Source of the DNA: JAIOSM01 sp023143455
Lineage (GTDB): Bacteria; Desulfobacterota; Desulfobacteria; Desulfobacterales; Desulfobacteraceae
DNA: 64,000 nucleotides
Assembly: GCA_030632885.1 (NCBI GenBank)
Contig: DAOVTW010000008.1
Location: forward strand, 1-64,000
Direction: 5' to 3'
The notes beneath the pieces are model-generated. The model had not been told where the DNA came from and did not search any database. It was given only the letters and a program-made list of their open reading frames with translations. How positions within the stretch are numbered: position 1 is the first letter of the stretch; each line of letters starts with the position of its first letter. This document shows, piece after piece, positions 7,489 to 16,204 of the stretch. Both the position numbers and the translations under genes were made by a program.

Positions 7489-8640
7489 ATGAGTTCTGAT
7501 CCTTTATGCAAAAAAAGGCGATTTTTTTTAAAAAGCAGTGCACTGGGATTGTCTGGTATGCTTTTACCATCAATGGGAAATGCTAAGTATAATAAATCCT
7601 CTTTAACTATTGGATACCTTCCTATTACTGATGCAACGCCACTTTTAATTGCCCATGCTCTAGGGTATTTTTCCCAGGAAGGTCTTGCAATTGAGAGACC
7701 GGTTATGGTACGATCATGGAAAGTACTTACAGAATCATTTCTAACAGGAAAATTTGATTTAACACACATGCTTTTCCCAATTCCTATATGGATGAGGTTT
7801 AAGCAAGGAATTCCAGTTAAGGTTCTCGCATGGAATCACACAAACGGGAGTGCAATTACAGTGAGTTCAGATTCAAATATTAAAGATTTTGGTGATCTCA
7901 AAGGCAAGCAGATAGCTGTTCCCTCATGGTATTCCATGCATAATTTATTACTTCAGATGGGAATTAAAACAAGGGGTTTGAGAGCTGTGATAAAATCACA
8001 GTCAAGTAAACTTGAGGAAGACGAAGTCAATCTATTCATTTTGCCGCCGCCTGAGATGCCTACAGCTCTTTTGGGAGGAAAAATAGACGGCTTTATTGTG
8101 GCTGAACCTTTTAATGCCCTTGCAGAGTTAAAAATTAATGCAAAAATAATGAGGTTTTCAGGTGATATTTGGAAGGATCATCCATGTTGTGTTATTGTAT
8201 GTAATGAAAATTTGATAAATCGTAATAGATCCTCAGTACAAAAAGCAGTTAATGCTATTGTAAGAGCCCAACTATGGTGTACTGACAACCCTAAAGAAGC
8301 AGCTTACCTTTTAAGCCGTGATGGTGAAGGTTACCTTCCTGTTCCAAAAAAAGTCCTGGAGAAAGTGTTTCACAATCCCGAAAAAAGTAGTTTAAAACAT
8401 CCTCAATGGGGTGTGAAAAGAATAGGTTTTCAGCCATATCCTCATCCTTCTGCAACTGAGTTTATTATCAAACAAATGAAAGATACCGTGGTGGAAGGGA
8501 ATATTGATTTTCTTAAAAACCTTAACCCATCTGCTGCAACAGAAGAACTGGTTGATGATAGTTTTGTATTAAAGGCAATTGGAGAAATAGACGGAATTGA
8601 GAAATCATTAGCAAGGGAAGAAAAAGTTGAAATCAATTAA
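7489..8640 (+). CDS. Tat-exported solute-binding protein, NrtA/SsuA-like
   Basis: 383 residues. The N-terminus has a twin-arginine signal, KKRRFFLKSSALGLSG (8-23), with likely cleavage near the Ala of GNAKY, so it is exported folded. The mature part is the NMT1/SsuA binding fold: TIGYLPITDATPLLIAHALG (42-61), an AEPFNALAEL segment and a WKDHPCCVIV segment resembling nitrate/cyanate/bicarbonate-type receptors (NrtA/CmpA). Related motifs occur in the receiver-fused paralog (WDNHPCCVV). It should capture the substrate outside the membrane for the permease/ATPase pair. Good ribosome site (GGAGGG). The substrate could be an anion, a sulfonate or a pyrimidine-like compound; the sequence does not decide. 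Confidence 0.85.
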   Translation: MSSDPLCKKRRFFLKSSALGLSGMLLPSMGNAKYNKSSLTIGYLPITDATPLLIAHALGYFSQEGLAIERPVMVRSWKVLTESFLTGKFDLTHMLFPIPIWMRFKQGIPVKVLAWNHTNGSAITVSSDSNIKDFGDLKGKQIAVPSWYSMHNLLLQMGIKTRGLRAVIKSQSSKLEEDEVNLFILPPPEMPTALLGGKIDGFIVAEPFNALAELKINAKIMRFSGDIWKDHPCCVIVCNENLINRNRSSVQKAVNAIVRAQLWCTDNPKEAAYLLSRDGEGYLPVPKKVLEKVFHNPEKSSLKHPQWGVKRIGFQPYPHPSATEFIIKQMKDTVVEGNIDFLKNLNPSAATEELVDDSFVLKAIGEIDGIEKSLAREEKVEIN

Positions 8641-9457
8641 TCGATTTGTCTATACTAACTCAAAAGAGATTGGGTTAAATACAGTTTTTAATAAAAAAGG
8701 TTTAGGTCTTTATATCGAAGCAATAGGCTTATTGTTTTTTGCTTTGCTCTGGTGCGGTTTTTCTTATTTTCTTTTTACAAGAGATGGGTCAGAACATCTT
8801 AATGGATTTTTACCTTTGCCAACATTCAAGGCACTTATTGATTCCATGACCAAGAGTCATTTCTGGCTGTCTGCATGGGCGAGTTTTAGAAGGGTATTTG
8901 TAGGGATATTTATAGCTACTATTATCGGAGTGCCCCTAGGAATTGCAATAGGATATTATCCAAGGTTTAGGAAATTGACATATTCACCTATTCAGTTCGT
9001 GAGGATGATAAGTCCACTTTCATGGATGCCTGTTGCTGTACTTGTTTTTGTAAGCTTTGAATCAGCAGTCTCTTTTTTGATTGTAATGGCTTGTGTCTGC
9101 CCAATAATTCTTAATACAGCAATAGGAGTGTTAAATGTTAACCCTCAATGGATAAGAATGGCAATGAATCAGGGAGCCGGGCATGTCCAACTGATAAGAA
9201 CGATAATTATTCCTTATTCAATTCCACATATGCTTACAAGCATCAGGCTTGCTTTGGGGATTGCATGGATTGTGCTGGTTCCTGCTGAATTCCTTGGTGT
9301 CTCAAGCGGGTTAGGGTATTTGATAAGTGATGCAAGGGATACAATGGAGTATGATAGGTTGATGGCAATGATAATTGCAATTGGTATGATTGGTTTTATT
9401 CTAGACAGGGTTCTTCAGAAGATCCAGAGCATTTTTAGCTGGACATGGGCAGAATAA
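8627..9457 (+). CDS. ABC transporter permease, SsuC/TauC/NrtB type
   Basis: 276 residues with about six membrane segments. The EAA-like cytoplasmic loop is visible around NQGAGHVQLIRTIIIPYSIP, which docks on the ATPase. The TTG start overlaps the end of the binding-protein gene by 14 bases and is preceded by AAGGGAAG, so the two are translationally coupled. With the ATPase and the exported binding protein it completes a one-permease importer of the nitrate/sulfonate/taurine family. A ~40-base gap separates it from the receiver-fusion gene, which has its own strong ribosome site. Confidence 0.88.
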   Translation: MKSINRFVYTNSKEIGLNTVFNKKGLGLYIEAIGLLFFALLWCGFSYFLFTRDGSEHLNGFLPLPTFKALIDSMTKSHFWLSAWASFRRVFVGIFIATIIGVPLGIAIGYYPRFRKLTYSPIQFVRMISPLSWMPVAVLVFVSFESAVSFLIVMACVCPIILNTAIGVLNVNPQWIRMAMNQGAGHVQLIRTIIIPYSIPHMLTSIRLALGIAWIVLVPAEFLGVSSGLGYLISDARDTMEYDRLMAMIIAIGMIGFILDRVLQKIQSIFSWTWAE

Positions 9458-9498
9458 ATAAGATAAAATAAAAAGATAATAATATAAGGAGTTTTATT

Positions 9499-10866
9499 AT
9501 GGCTGCAGACCTGAATATGAAAATTTTAGTTGTTGATGATTCCGGTACCATGCGTGTAATGTTCAAACAGATGTTGAATAAGGTTGGGTTTGAAAATATT
9601 GTGATGGCTGTAAATGGTAAAGATGGTCTGGAGAAAGTCAAAGAGGAAAAGCCTGATTTGATTGTGAGCGACTGGAATATGCCTGTTATGGATGGGCTTG
9701 AATTCCTTATCGAATTAAGGAAAACAGATCAATACAAAGACTTACCTTTTATTATGGCTACAGCTCAGTCAGATAAATCATCCCAAAATGATATCATGGA
9801 TGCTGGTGGAAATGGCCATGTCCCAAAACCTTTTGATGAAAAACAAATTAAAAAAGCCATTAAAAAAATTTTTGCTCCTGAAGAAGAGAGAGAAGCTAAA
9901 CCCAAGAAAAAGAAAAAACAGGTTATGGGTGGTAGAGTAGAATTGAATGTTGCCCACATACAAATTACAGACCATCTTGCACTTGGTGTTTTAAAACACA
10001 GAATAGATCAGGGGGAAATTGAGCCAAAACATTTCGATCTAACAACTAGCTTGAAACCTGGCTGGAATCCAATTCAAGAAGGGCTAGAAAATGGTGAAAT
10101 TGACTGTGCATTTGTTTTGGCCCCAATTGCAATGGATCTTTTTGCTTATGACTCTCCGATTCAGCTTGTTTTATTTGCCCATAAAAATGGAAGTACTTTT
10201 GTAAGAAACAGGCATTACGATGCCAGGTTTGATTCTTTACAAAGTTATTATAAGTATAAGGTTGTTGATATCCCGCATAAAATGTCAGTTCATCATATGC
10301 TTGCGCATCAGTTTTTAAAAGAACTTGGTCTTAAACCGGGTGTACCAGGGAAAACAGCAATTAATGTAAGATTTGAGGTTGTGCCTCCCATTAAAATGCC
10401 CGATATTATGAATGAAAATGAAAACGTGGCAGGCTTTATGGTTGCAGAGCCCATAGCTACCAAAGCTATTTATGGAGAAATCGGTAACCTTGAGTTTTTC
10501 TCAGCTGCACGCTGGGACAATCATCCATGTTGTGTTGTTACAATGCAAAAAGAGTATATTGATAAATATCCGGAAGCAGTTCAGGAATTTGTTACACTTT
10601 TGAAAAGTACTGGTGAGTATATTGAAGATGATAAGGCCAAGGCTGCAGATATTGCAGTGGGTTTTCTGGATCCAAAAGGAAAACTTGGGCTTACCACCCA
10701 GGTGTTGCAGAATGTTTTTTCCCAGCCCCAGGCAATAAGATGGGATGGGCTTGATCCTGTTCTTGAGGATTTGGATAAAGTTCAAAAATATATGCATGAT
10801 GTGATGGAGATTGGTAAAATAATTGACCTTGAAAAATTTGTTAACAAAACTTTTGCAGCTAAATAG
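9499..10866 (+). CDS. Response-regulator receiver domain fused to a cytoplasmic NMT1/SsuA-like binding domain
   Basis: 455 residues in two parts. Residues 7-126 are a complete receiver domain: acidic pair Asp13/Asp14, phospho-acceptor Asp58 (SDWNMPVMDG), Thr88 and Lys110. A Lys-rich linker (134-141) joins it to a binding-protein fold (about 147-455) whose GEIDCAFVLAPIAMDLF (199-215) closely matches the first gene of this operon. There is no export signal, so ligand binding and phosphorylation would both occur in the cytoplasm. The receiver resembles CheY-type domains. Inferred role: tie transporter substrate availability to a histidine-kinase or chemotaxis pathway. AAGGAG precedes the ATG. 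I do not know a characterised protein with this layout. Confidence 0.85.
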   Translation: MAADLNMKILVVDDSGTMRVMFKQMLNKVGFENIVMAVNGKDGLEKVKEEKPDLIVSDWNMPVMDGLEFLIELRKTDQYKDLPFIMATAQSDKSSQNDIMDAGGNGHVPKPFDEKQIKKAIKKIFAPEEEREAKPKKKKKQVMGGRVELNVAHIQITDHLALGVLKHRIDQGEIEPKHFDLTTSLKPGWNPIQEGLENGEIDCAFVLAPIAMDLFAYDSPIQLVLFAHKNGSTFVRNRHYDARFDSLQSYYKYKVVDIPHKMSVHHMLAHQFLKELGLKPGVPGKTAINVRFEVVPPIKMPDIMNENENVAGFMVAEPIATKAIYGEIGNLEFFSAARWDNHPCCVVTMQKEYIDKYPEAVQEFVTLLKSTGEYIEDDKAKAADIAVGFLDPKGKLGLTTQVLQNVFSQPQAIRWDGLDPVLEDLDKVQKYMHDVMEIGKIIDLEKFVNKTFAAK

Positions 10867-10899
10867 CAAAGAATATATATAATCCAGATGAGAGGAATC

Positions 10900-11580
10900 A
10901 TGAGACTTACAGACCCCGATATTATTAAAGAAGGCGAAAAAGATTTAATAGATGCTATCAAAGATGATCTTGATCTGGATTCAATAAATGAGATTATTAA
11001 AGATAAATTAAAAATAAAAAATCTTGAATCAAAAGGTGGCAAAATTATTGTTCACAATAACAAGGTTGCTTTTAAAATTGAATTTGAACTCAGCTTGAGC
11101 GGAAGTTTGATGTTTGACAGAGAGGGAAACCATATCCTTGATGATGAAAAGAACGATATTGATGACAGTGTTCCTGAATCAAAAAGTGATACTGATGACA
11201 ATAAGGTTGATGAACTTGATGAAGAAGAGAGCAGTGAAACTGATGTTGATGATAGCAATGGTGCAAGTGATAAGTCAGAGATTGAAATTTCAGAAACTGT
11301 GATAGATGATGAAGATGAAGATGAAAACGAAGATGAAGACATTGACTTTGGAGAAGATGTGGAAGATATACCACAGGAATTGATAACTGAAGATGATTTG
11401 CCTGAAGATTCTGATAGTGAAACATCGTCAGAGTTGGATTTGGACATAAATACCTTTGGAGGTGTTGAAGATATTGATGACATTGAAGAAGATGAAGATG
11501 ATATTGATTTTTCTGATGATGAAGATATCGGTGATATATTAAAAGAGAGCAGAGATTTTTGGGAAAAGAAAAAAAAATAA
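10900..11580 (+). CDS. Very acidic protein of unknown function
   Basis: Unrecognised. About 226 residues. The first 70 form a plausible small domain (helices, then GGKIIVHNNKVAFKIEFELS, a strand-rich segment). The remainder is a low-complexity tail dominated by Asp, Glu and Ser, with a closing helix RDFWEKKKK. I chose the ATG at 10900 over the in-frame ATG at 10888, because GAGAGG lies between them at ribosome-site distance. It follows the receiver fusion by 33 bases and is probably in the same operon. The acidic tail suggests an unstructured region that binds basic protein surfaces or cations; this is inference only. Confidence 0.7.
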   Translation: MRLTDPDIIKEGEKDLIDAIKDDLDLDSINEIIKDKLKIKNLESKGGKIIVHNNKVAFKIEFELSLSGSLMFDREGNHILDDEKNDIDDSVPESKSDTDDNKVDELDEEESSETDVDDSNGASDKSEIEISETVIDDEDEDENEDEDIDFGEDVEDIPQELITEDDLPEDSDSETSSELDLDINTFGGVEDIDDIEEDEDDIDFSDDEDIGDILKESRDFWEKKKK

Positions 11581-11611
11581 CCAGACTTTTGTTTTATAAT
11601 TATTCGATAGG

Positions 11612-12616
11612 GTGGGTTCAAAATCTTTGAATATTAAAAGAAAAGCACTTGGAATTACTTCTGGTGGGCTTGACAGCATTTTATCCGCATTAGTTTTAAA
11701 AGATCAGGGGATTGATGTATTCTGGATTAGTTTTATGACTCCTTTTTTTTCTTCTGATGCAGCAATTAGAGCAGCTAAAGCTTTAAATATCCCCTTAAAA
11801 GTAAATGATATTACTGAGGCGTATATCCCATTGTTAAATTCTCCTAAGGCAGGTTTCGGGAAGAATATGAACCCGTGTATGGATTGCCATGCTTTGATGT
11901 TTGCCATTGCAGGGAAAGAGATGGAAAAACAAAAAGCTGACTTTCTTTTCTCAGGTGAGGTTGTAGGTCAACGTCCAAAATCACAAACTAAAAATTCTTT
12001 GAGATATGTAGAAAAAAATTCCGGATTTGAAGGATTGATCCTGCGCCCTTTAAGTGCAAAGCTGCTCTCAGAAACTATTCCTGAAAAAAGAGGTTGGGTT
12101 GATCGTGATAAATTATTTAATATAACCGGAAGGTCCAGAAAAGTTCAGATGGAAATGGCAGAAAAATATGGAGTAAAAGAATATTCTTCACCTGCAGGGG
12201 GTTGTCTTTTGACTGACAGCACTTTTTCTGGCAGATTAAAAGATGTTTTATTTGTGCAAAAGGATTATGAGATAAGGGAATTATATCTTTTAAAACATGG
12301 CCGTCACTTCCGGATTAATAAAAGGCTAAAAGCGATAGTAGGCAGATCAAAAGAGGATAATGAAAATATTTTAAAGTATTATCGAGAAGATAAAGATATC
12401 TTGATAAACCCAGTATCATTGCCGGGTCCTGCTGTTCTTATTGTGTCAGGAGAAAGAACAGTACAGGCAGAAAAAATTGGAGGTCTTCTTTGTGCTTCTT
12501 ACACAAAGGCAAAGCCAGGTGAGACAACAGATATACACATTATGTATCCTGATAAAGAAAAAACGTTTCAGGTAAAAGCCCAAAATAGTTCGGAATTTAA
12601 AGAATTGATGATATGA
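11612..12616 (+). CDS. PP-loop ATPase related to tRNA thiouridylases (ThiI/MnmA-like)
   Basis: 334 residues. An N-terminal PP-loop, SGGLDSILSALVL (17-29), binds ATP for adenylating a target. A CMDCHALMF motif and a distal SPAGGCLLTD with a second cysteine are typical of the deltaproteobacterial proteins usually annotated as tRNA 2-thiouridylase-like or thiamine-biosynthesis-like. The likely role is sulfur transfer to tRNA; the exact nucleoside is not known. The GTG at 11612 is in frame, but a TTG at 11627, about 10 bases after GGTGGG, may be the real start. Its stop lies 6 bases from that of the converging receiver gene. Confidence 0.75.
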   Translation: MGSKSLNIKRKALGITSGGLDSILSALVLKDQGIDVFWISFMTPFFSSDAAIRAAKALNIPLKVNDITEAYIPLLNSPKAGFGKNMNPCMDCHALMFAIAGKEMEKQKADFLFSGEVVGQRPKSQTKNSLRYVEKNSGFEGLILRPLSAKLLSETIPEKRGWVDRDKLFNITGRSRKVQMEMAEKYGVKEYSSPAGGCLLTDSTFSGRLKDVLFVQKDYEIRELYLLKHGRHFRINKRLKAIVGRSKEDNENILKYYREDKDILINPVSLPGPAVLIVSGERTVQAEKIGGLLCASYTKAKPGETTDIHIMYPDKEKTFQVKAQNSSEFKELMI

Positions 12617-12622
12617 GTTTTT

Positions 12623-13105
12623 TTAATGGAAGGTCATCTTATTCCAGAAGTCTTTTTTGTTTTTGGTCCAATCAGCGCCAAATTTTTTTTCACAGAATGA
12701 TGCAAGTCTGCTGTACCATTTTATCCAGGGGTTTTCTCCCTTTGCTTTTGCCTCAAGAACATCGTTGAGAAATATTTCAATATTTGCCATTTCTTTTTTT
12801 GGAATATAATATTGTGCACCGCTTTTGTAGGATTTTTCAATGTTTTCAGGGCTTAAGGCATGAGCAGTAAGCATTACAGCTAATATTTTTTTTTCATTTG
12901 CAATGTCTAAGAGGGCATATCCATCTACGCCCATTATGTCAAGAATAACAATATCAAATTCTTGTTCAGATAACAAAGCTTTTGCAGTCTCAAAATCTTC
13001 TGCCTTGGTAATTGTACATATATCTAAAAGTTCTTCAAGGGATCCAAGTATATCTGGTTCATCGTCAACAATCAGGATTTTTTTATTCTCAAGTCGGTTT
13101 TTCAC
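12623..13105 (-). CDS. Response-regulator receiver protein with short C-terminal extension
   Basis: 160 residues. Residues 8-110 form a receiver domain with Asp14/Asp15, phospho-acceptor Asp56 (ILDIMGVDGY), Thr80 and Lys103 or 104. The rest is a Trp- and Lys-rich helix pair (NPWIKWYSRL, then FGADWTKNKKDFWNK) with no DNA-binding or enzymatic domain. It probably acts as a stand-alone phosphorylated switch. No histidine kinase lies next to it. It is transcribed on the opposite strand from its left neighbour and in the same direction as rlmN, 68 bases downstream of it. Confidence 0.85.
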   Translation of the reverse strand: MKNRLENKKILIVDDEPDILGSLEELLDICTITKAEDFETAKALLSEQEFDIVILDIMGVDGYALLDIANEKKILAVMLTAHALSPENIEKSYKSGAQYYIPKKEMANIEIFLNDVLEAKAKGENPWIKWYSRLASFCEKKFGADWTKNKKDFWNKMTFH

Positions 13106-13173
13106 TATGGTTTTTCTCCTCTGTTTTTTTAAAATATTTAAACAAAATAACTGGTTTCATAAAAAAAATAAAC

Positions 13174-14223
13174 CTAATTATTCTCTTCAATTAAAAATTT
13201 AGCTTTAAGCTGACCACAGGCTGCTGATATGTCGCTGCCTTTACTCTTTCTAATAATAGTAGTAAAGTTTTCATCAAGCAATATTTGCAAAAATTTACTT
13301 ACTTTTTCATTGGAAGGTTTTTTAAATCTTGTTCTACCATGCTCGTTAAAAGGAATAAGATTTATTTTTGCTTTGATGGGAGCAAGCATTTTACATAATC
13401 TGATAGCATCATCTTCAGTATCATTAACGCCATCAATCAAAATATATTCAAATGTTATTTTATTTCTTGGTCTCATTTTGAATGTTTTGCAGGCATTAAG
13501 AAGTTGTTTGAGAGGGTATTTATTGTTTATAGGCATAAGCATTGATCGAGTTTTATCATCTGTGGCATTAAGGGAAACAGCAAGGTTAGCATTGGTAATA
13601 AGCCCAAGTTTTTCCATTTCAGGTACAAGCCCGCAAGTTGAGATTGTAATTTTCCCTACGGAAAGTTTGAGCCCGTATTCAGCATCAGTCATTATTTTTA
13701 ATGCCTGGACAATGGTGTCGTAGTTGGCAAGGGGTTCACCCATTCCCATGAATACAATGTTTGCAAGCTTGTTGTTGGTTTTACTCTCTATAAGATATTG
13801 TCTGATATCACGGATTTGTGAGATAATTTCAGAAGGAGTCAGGTTTCTTTTAAAACCAATTTTTGCAGTGAGGCAAAATTTGCAGTTTTGTGCACACCCC
13901 ACCTGGGAGGATATACATAGAGTGAAATGATCCTTTACTGGTATAAGTACAGATTCAATATGATTTCCATCACTTAGCTGGAACAGGAATTTTTCTGTTC
14001 CATCTGTGGATTTTTCTTTTGTTTCAAGATCTAGCCTTGGGATGTTAAAATTGTTAATTAATAATGATTGCATCTCCCTGCCAACGTCAGTCATTTCTTT
14101 AAAGCTGTTTGCCTGGCGTATGTAAATCCATTTGAAAATCTGTTTTGCTCTGAAAGGGCGGATGCCGTGTTCTTCAAGCCATTGAGCGAGTTCCTCCCTA
14201 GAATAATTCAAAATATCCTGCAT
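13174..14223 (-). CDS. rlmN: 23S rRNA/tRNA adenine-C2 methyltransferase, radical SAM
   Basis: Methylates A2503 of 23S rRNA and A37 of some tRNAs. The CxxxCxxC radical-SAM cluster motif is C110, C114 and C117 (CAQNCKFC), and the resolving/methyl-carrying Cys336 is in SAACGQL near the end. GEPL and the remaining family motifs are present. The reading frame stays open to 14427, but that would overlap ffh. The ATG at 14223 with GGAG about 9 bases before it gives 349 residues, the normal length, so I use it. It is divergent from ffh, with 97 bases between the starts. Confidence 0.95.
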   Translation of the reverse strand: MQDILNYSREELAQWLEEHGIRPFRAKQIFKWIYIRQANSFKEMTDVGREMQSLLINNFNIPRLDLETKEKSTDGTEKFLFQLSDGNHIESVLIPVKDHFTLCISSQVGCAQNCKFCLTAKIGFKRNLTPSEIISQIRDIRQYLIESKTNNKLANIVFMGMGEPLANYDTIVQALKIMTDAEYGLKLSVGKITISTCGLVPEMEKLGLITNANLAVSLNATDDKTRSMLMPINNKYPLKQLLNACKTFKMRPRNKITFEYILIDGVNDTEDDAIRLCKMLAPIKAKINLIPFNEHGRTRFKKPSNEKVSKFLQILLDENFTTIIRKSKGSDISAACGQLKAKFLIEENN

Positions 14224-14320
14224 AAATATAAAGCTCCAAGTTGTAATAATCTCTTGACATAACACGAAATTTATATTAATTTCAATAGGTTTAATGTAGG
14301 TGATAATAAAAAGTTGATTT

Positions 14321-15646
14321 ATGTTTGATAATTTAAGTGACAAACTTGATTCTGTATTTAAAAAGCTCAAGGGTCGTGGTACGCTCAATGAAAAGAATAT
14401 TGAGGATGGGCTGAAGCAAGTGCGCATGGCGCTTCTTGAAGCGGATGTGAATTACAGAGTTGTAAAAGATGTTATTTTAGATATAAAAAATAGAGCTCTT
14501 GGCACCGAAGTGATGAAAAGTCTTACTCCGGGTCAACAGGTAATTAAGATTGTAAATGATGAATTTACCCGAATGATGGGTTCTTCCCATGAAGGTCTTG
14601 ATTTGTCAGGGAAGGGACCTGTTTCCATAATGCTTGTTGGATTGCAGGGCTCTGGAAAAACTACAACTGCTGGTAAGCTTGCTTATTATTTGTCAAACCA
14701 AGGAAGAAAACCATTTTTAGTACCAGCAGATGTGTATAGACCTGCTGCTATTGAGCAGTTAAAGAAAATCGGGAAACAACTTGGTTTTCCTGTCTTTGAT
14801 TCTAACCCTGACATGAAGCCGTTAAAGATTTGTCAGGCAGCCCGAAATGAAGCCGTAAAACAAGGGTATGATACAATGCTTCTTGATACGGCGGGTCGAC
14901 TGCATCAGGATGAAGAATTAATGGCAGAACTGGATCTCTTGAAAAAAGCCATGAATCCATCAGAAATACTTTTGGTGGCAGATGCCATGACTGGTCAGGA
15001 TGCTGTTAATATTGCCTTATCTTTTGATAAGCGCCTTGATTTGAGTGGCGTTGTCCTAACCAAGATGGATGGTGATGCAAGAGGCGGTGCTGCTCTTTCA
15101 ATTAATGCAGTTACTGGAAAACCTTTAAAGTTTATAGGTGTTGGAGAAAAGCTACAAGCTTTGGAGCCTTTTCATCCTGACAGGATGGCTTCAAGGATTT
15201 TGGGGATGGGAGATACACTCTCATTTATTGAAAAAGCCCAGGAGGCTGTTGATCAAAAAGAAGCAGAAAAGCTTGAAAAGAAACTCAAGAAGAATCGTTT
15301 TACTCTTGAGGATTTTCGTAATCAAATGCAATCTGTAAGGAAAATGGGATCTATTAAAGACCTTATTGGCATGATACCTGGTATTAACAAGAAACAGCTT
15401 AAGGGAATGAATATTGATGACAAGGAGTTTGGAAAAATTGAGGCAATTATTAATTCCATGACTCCCGAAGAACGTAAAAAGCATTTGATTATTAAGGCAA
15501 GCAGGAAAAAAAGAATTGCAAAGGGAAGCGGAGTTAAAGTACAAGATGTAAATAAGCTTCTCAAAAGTTATGCACAGACAATGAAAATGATTAAGAAGTT
15601 TAATAAGGGAGGCATGCGTTCCATACAGGACATGCTTCCATTTTAA
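14321..15646 (+). CDS. ffh: Signal recognition particle GTPase (SRP54/Ffh)
   Basis: 441 residues: N domain (1-85), G domain with the GLQGSGKTT P-loop (107-115), DTAGR and TKMDGDARGG motifs, and a methionine-bearing M domain from about 300 onward (IPGINKKQLKGM, then KKFNKGGMRSIQDMLPF at the end). It binds 4.5S RNA and signal peptides and targets ribosomes to the membrane. It starts the ribosomal/tRNA-modification operon, as in many bacteria, 15 bases ahead of rpsP. Confidence 0.97.
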   Translation: MFDNLSDKLDSVFKKLKGRGTLNEKNIEDGLKQVRMALLEADVNYRVVKDVILDIKNRALGTEVMKSLTPGQQVIKIVNDEFTRMMGSSHEGLDLSGKGPVSIMLVGLQGSGKTTTAGKLAYYLSNQGRKPFLVPADVYRPAAIEQLKKIGKQLGFPVFDSNPDMKPLKICQAARNEAVKQGYDTMLLDTAGRLHQDEELMAELDLLKKAMNPSEILLVADAMTGQDAVNIALSFDKRLDLSGVVLTKMDGDARGGAALSINAVTGKPLKFIGVGEKLQALEPFHPDRMASRILGMGDTLSFIEKAQEAVDQKEAEKLEKKLKKNRFTLEDFRNQMQSVRKMGSIKDLIGMIPGINKKQLKGMNIDDKEFGKIEAIINSMTPEERKKHLIIKASRKKRIAKGSGVKVQDVNKLLKSYAQTMKMIKKFNKGGMRSIQDMLPF

Positions 15647-15661
15647 GGAGAAAACAAGTAA

Positions 15662-15916
15662 ATGGCAGTAAAAATAAGACTTTCCAGAAAGGGAACAAAA
15701 AAGCGACCTTTTTACAGAATTGTTGCAGCAGATGTAGAAGCGCCAAGAGATGGGAAATACATTGAAAACCTTGGTACTTATAACCCAATGGTTGAACCGA
15801 ATGCTGTAACTTTAAAAGAGGATAGGATAAAATACTGGTTAACTGAAGGTGCAAAAACCAGCGATACAGTTAAAAGTATTTTTAAAAAACAGGGTTTGAG
15901 TATGAATCCTGTATAG
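15662..15916 (+). CDS. rpsP: 30S ribosomal protein S16
   Basis: 84 residues, full length. AVKIRLSRKGTKKRPFYRIV at the N-terminus is the S16 signature, followed by ENLGTYNP. Preceded by AAGGAG and placed between ffh and khpA, the classic order. Confidence 0.97.
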   Translation: MAVKIRLSRKGTKKRPFYRIVAADVEAPRDGKYIENLGTYNPMVEPNAVTLKEDRIKYWLTEGAKTSDTVKSIFKKQGLSMNPV

Positions 15917-15970
15917 GAGAGTGTTGATGTTCCATTGTCTCAAGACCCCTTAGATAAAGGAGAGAAAACT

Positions 15971-16201
15971 ATGAAAGAGTTGATCACTTATATTGCAAAG
16001 GCCTTGGTTGATAATCCTGATCAGGTGGAGGTTCTGGAAGTGAAGGGTGGACAAACATCTGTACTTGAGTTGAAAGTGGCAAAAGAGGATTTGGGGAAAG
16101 TAATTGGGAAGCAGGGTAGATCTGCTCGTGCCATGAGAACTATTTTAAGTGCTGCATCAACTAAAATAAAAAAGCGTACAGTTCTTGAGATTGTTGAATA
16201 A
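15971..16201 (+). CDS. khpA: KH-domain RNA-binding protein KhpA
   Basis: About 76 residues: a single KH domain with the GxxG loop in GKVIGKQGRSARAMRTIL. KhpA binds RNA, often with KhpB, and lies between rpsP and rimM in many genomes. The frame is open from a TTG at 15935, but AAAGGAGAG sits right before the ATG at 15971, so the shorter form is preferred. Confidence 0.93.
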   Translation: MKELITYIAKALVDNPDQVEVLEVKGGQTSVLELKVAKEDLGKVIGKQGRSARAMRTILSAASTKIKKRTVLEIVE

Positions 16202-16204
16202 TTA

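Noticed and set aside
11052..11621. Long serine-rich open frame on the minus strand
   Set aside because: It is the antisense of the Asp/Glu/Ser-rich tail gene at 10900-11580; repetitive GAT/GAA codons read as Ser-rich on the other strand.
13229..13723. 164-residue plus-strand open frame
   Set aside because: It is the antisense of rlmN, which has all radical-SAM motifs.
14224..14427. N-terminal extension of rlmN
   Set aside because: It would overlap ffh; the shorter start has a good ribosome site and the normal family length.
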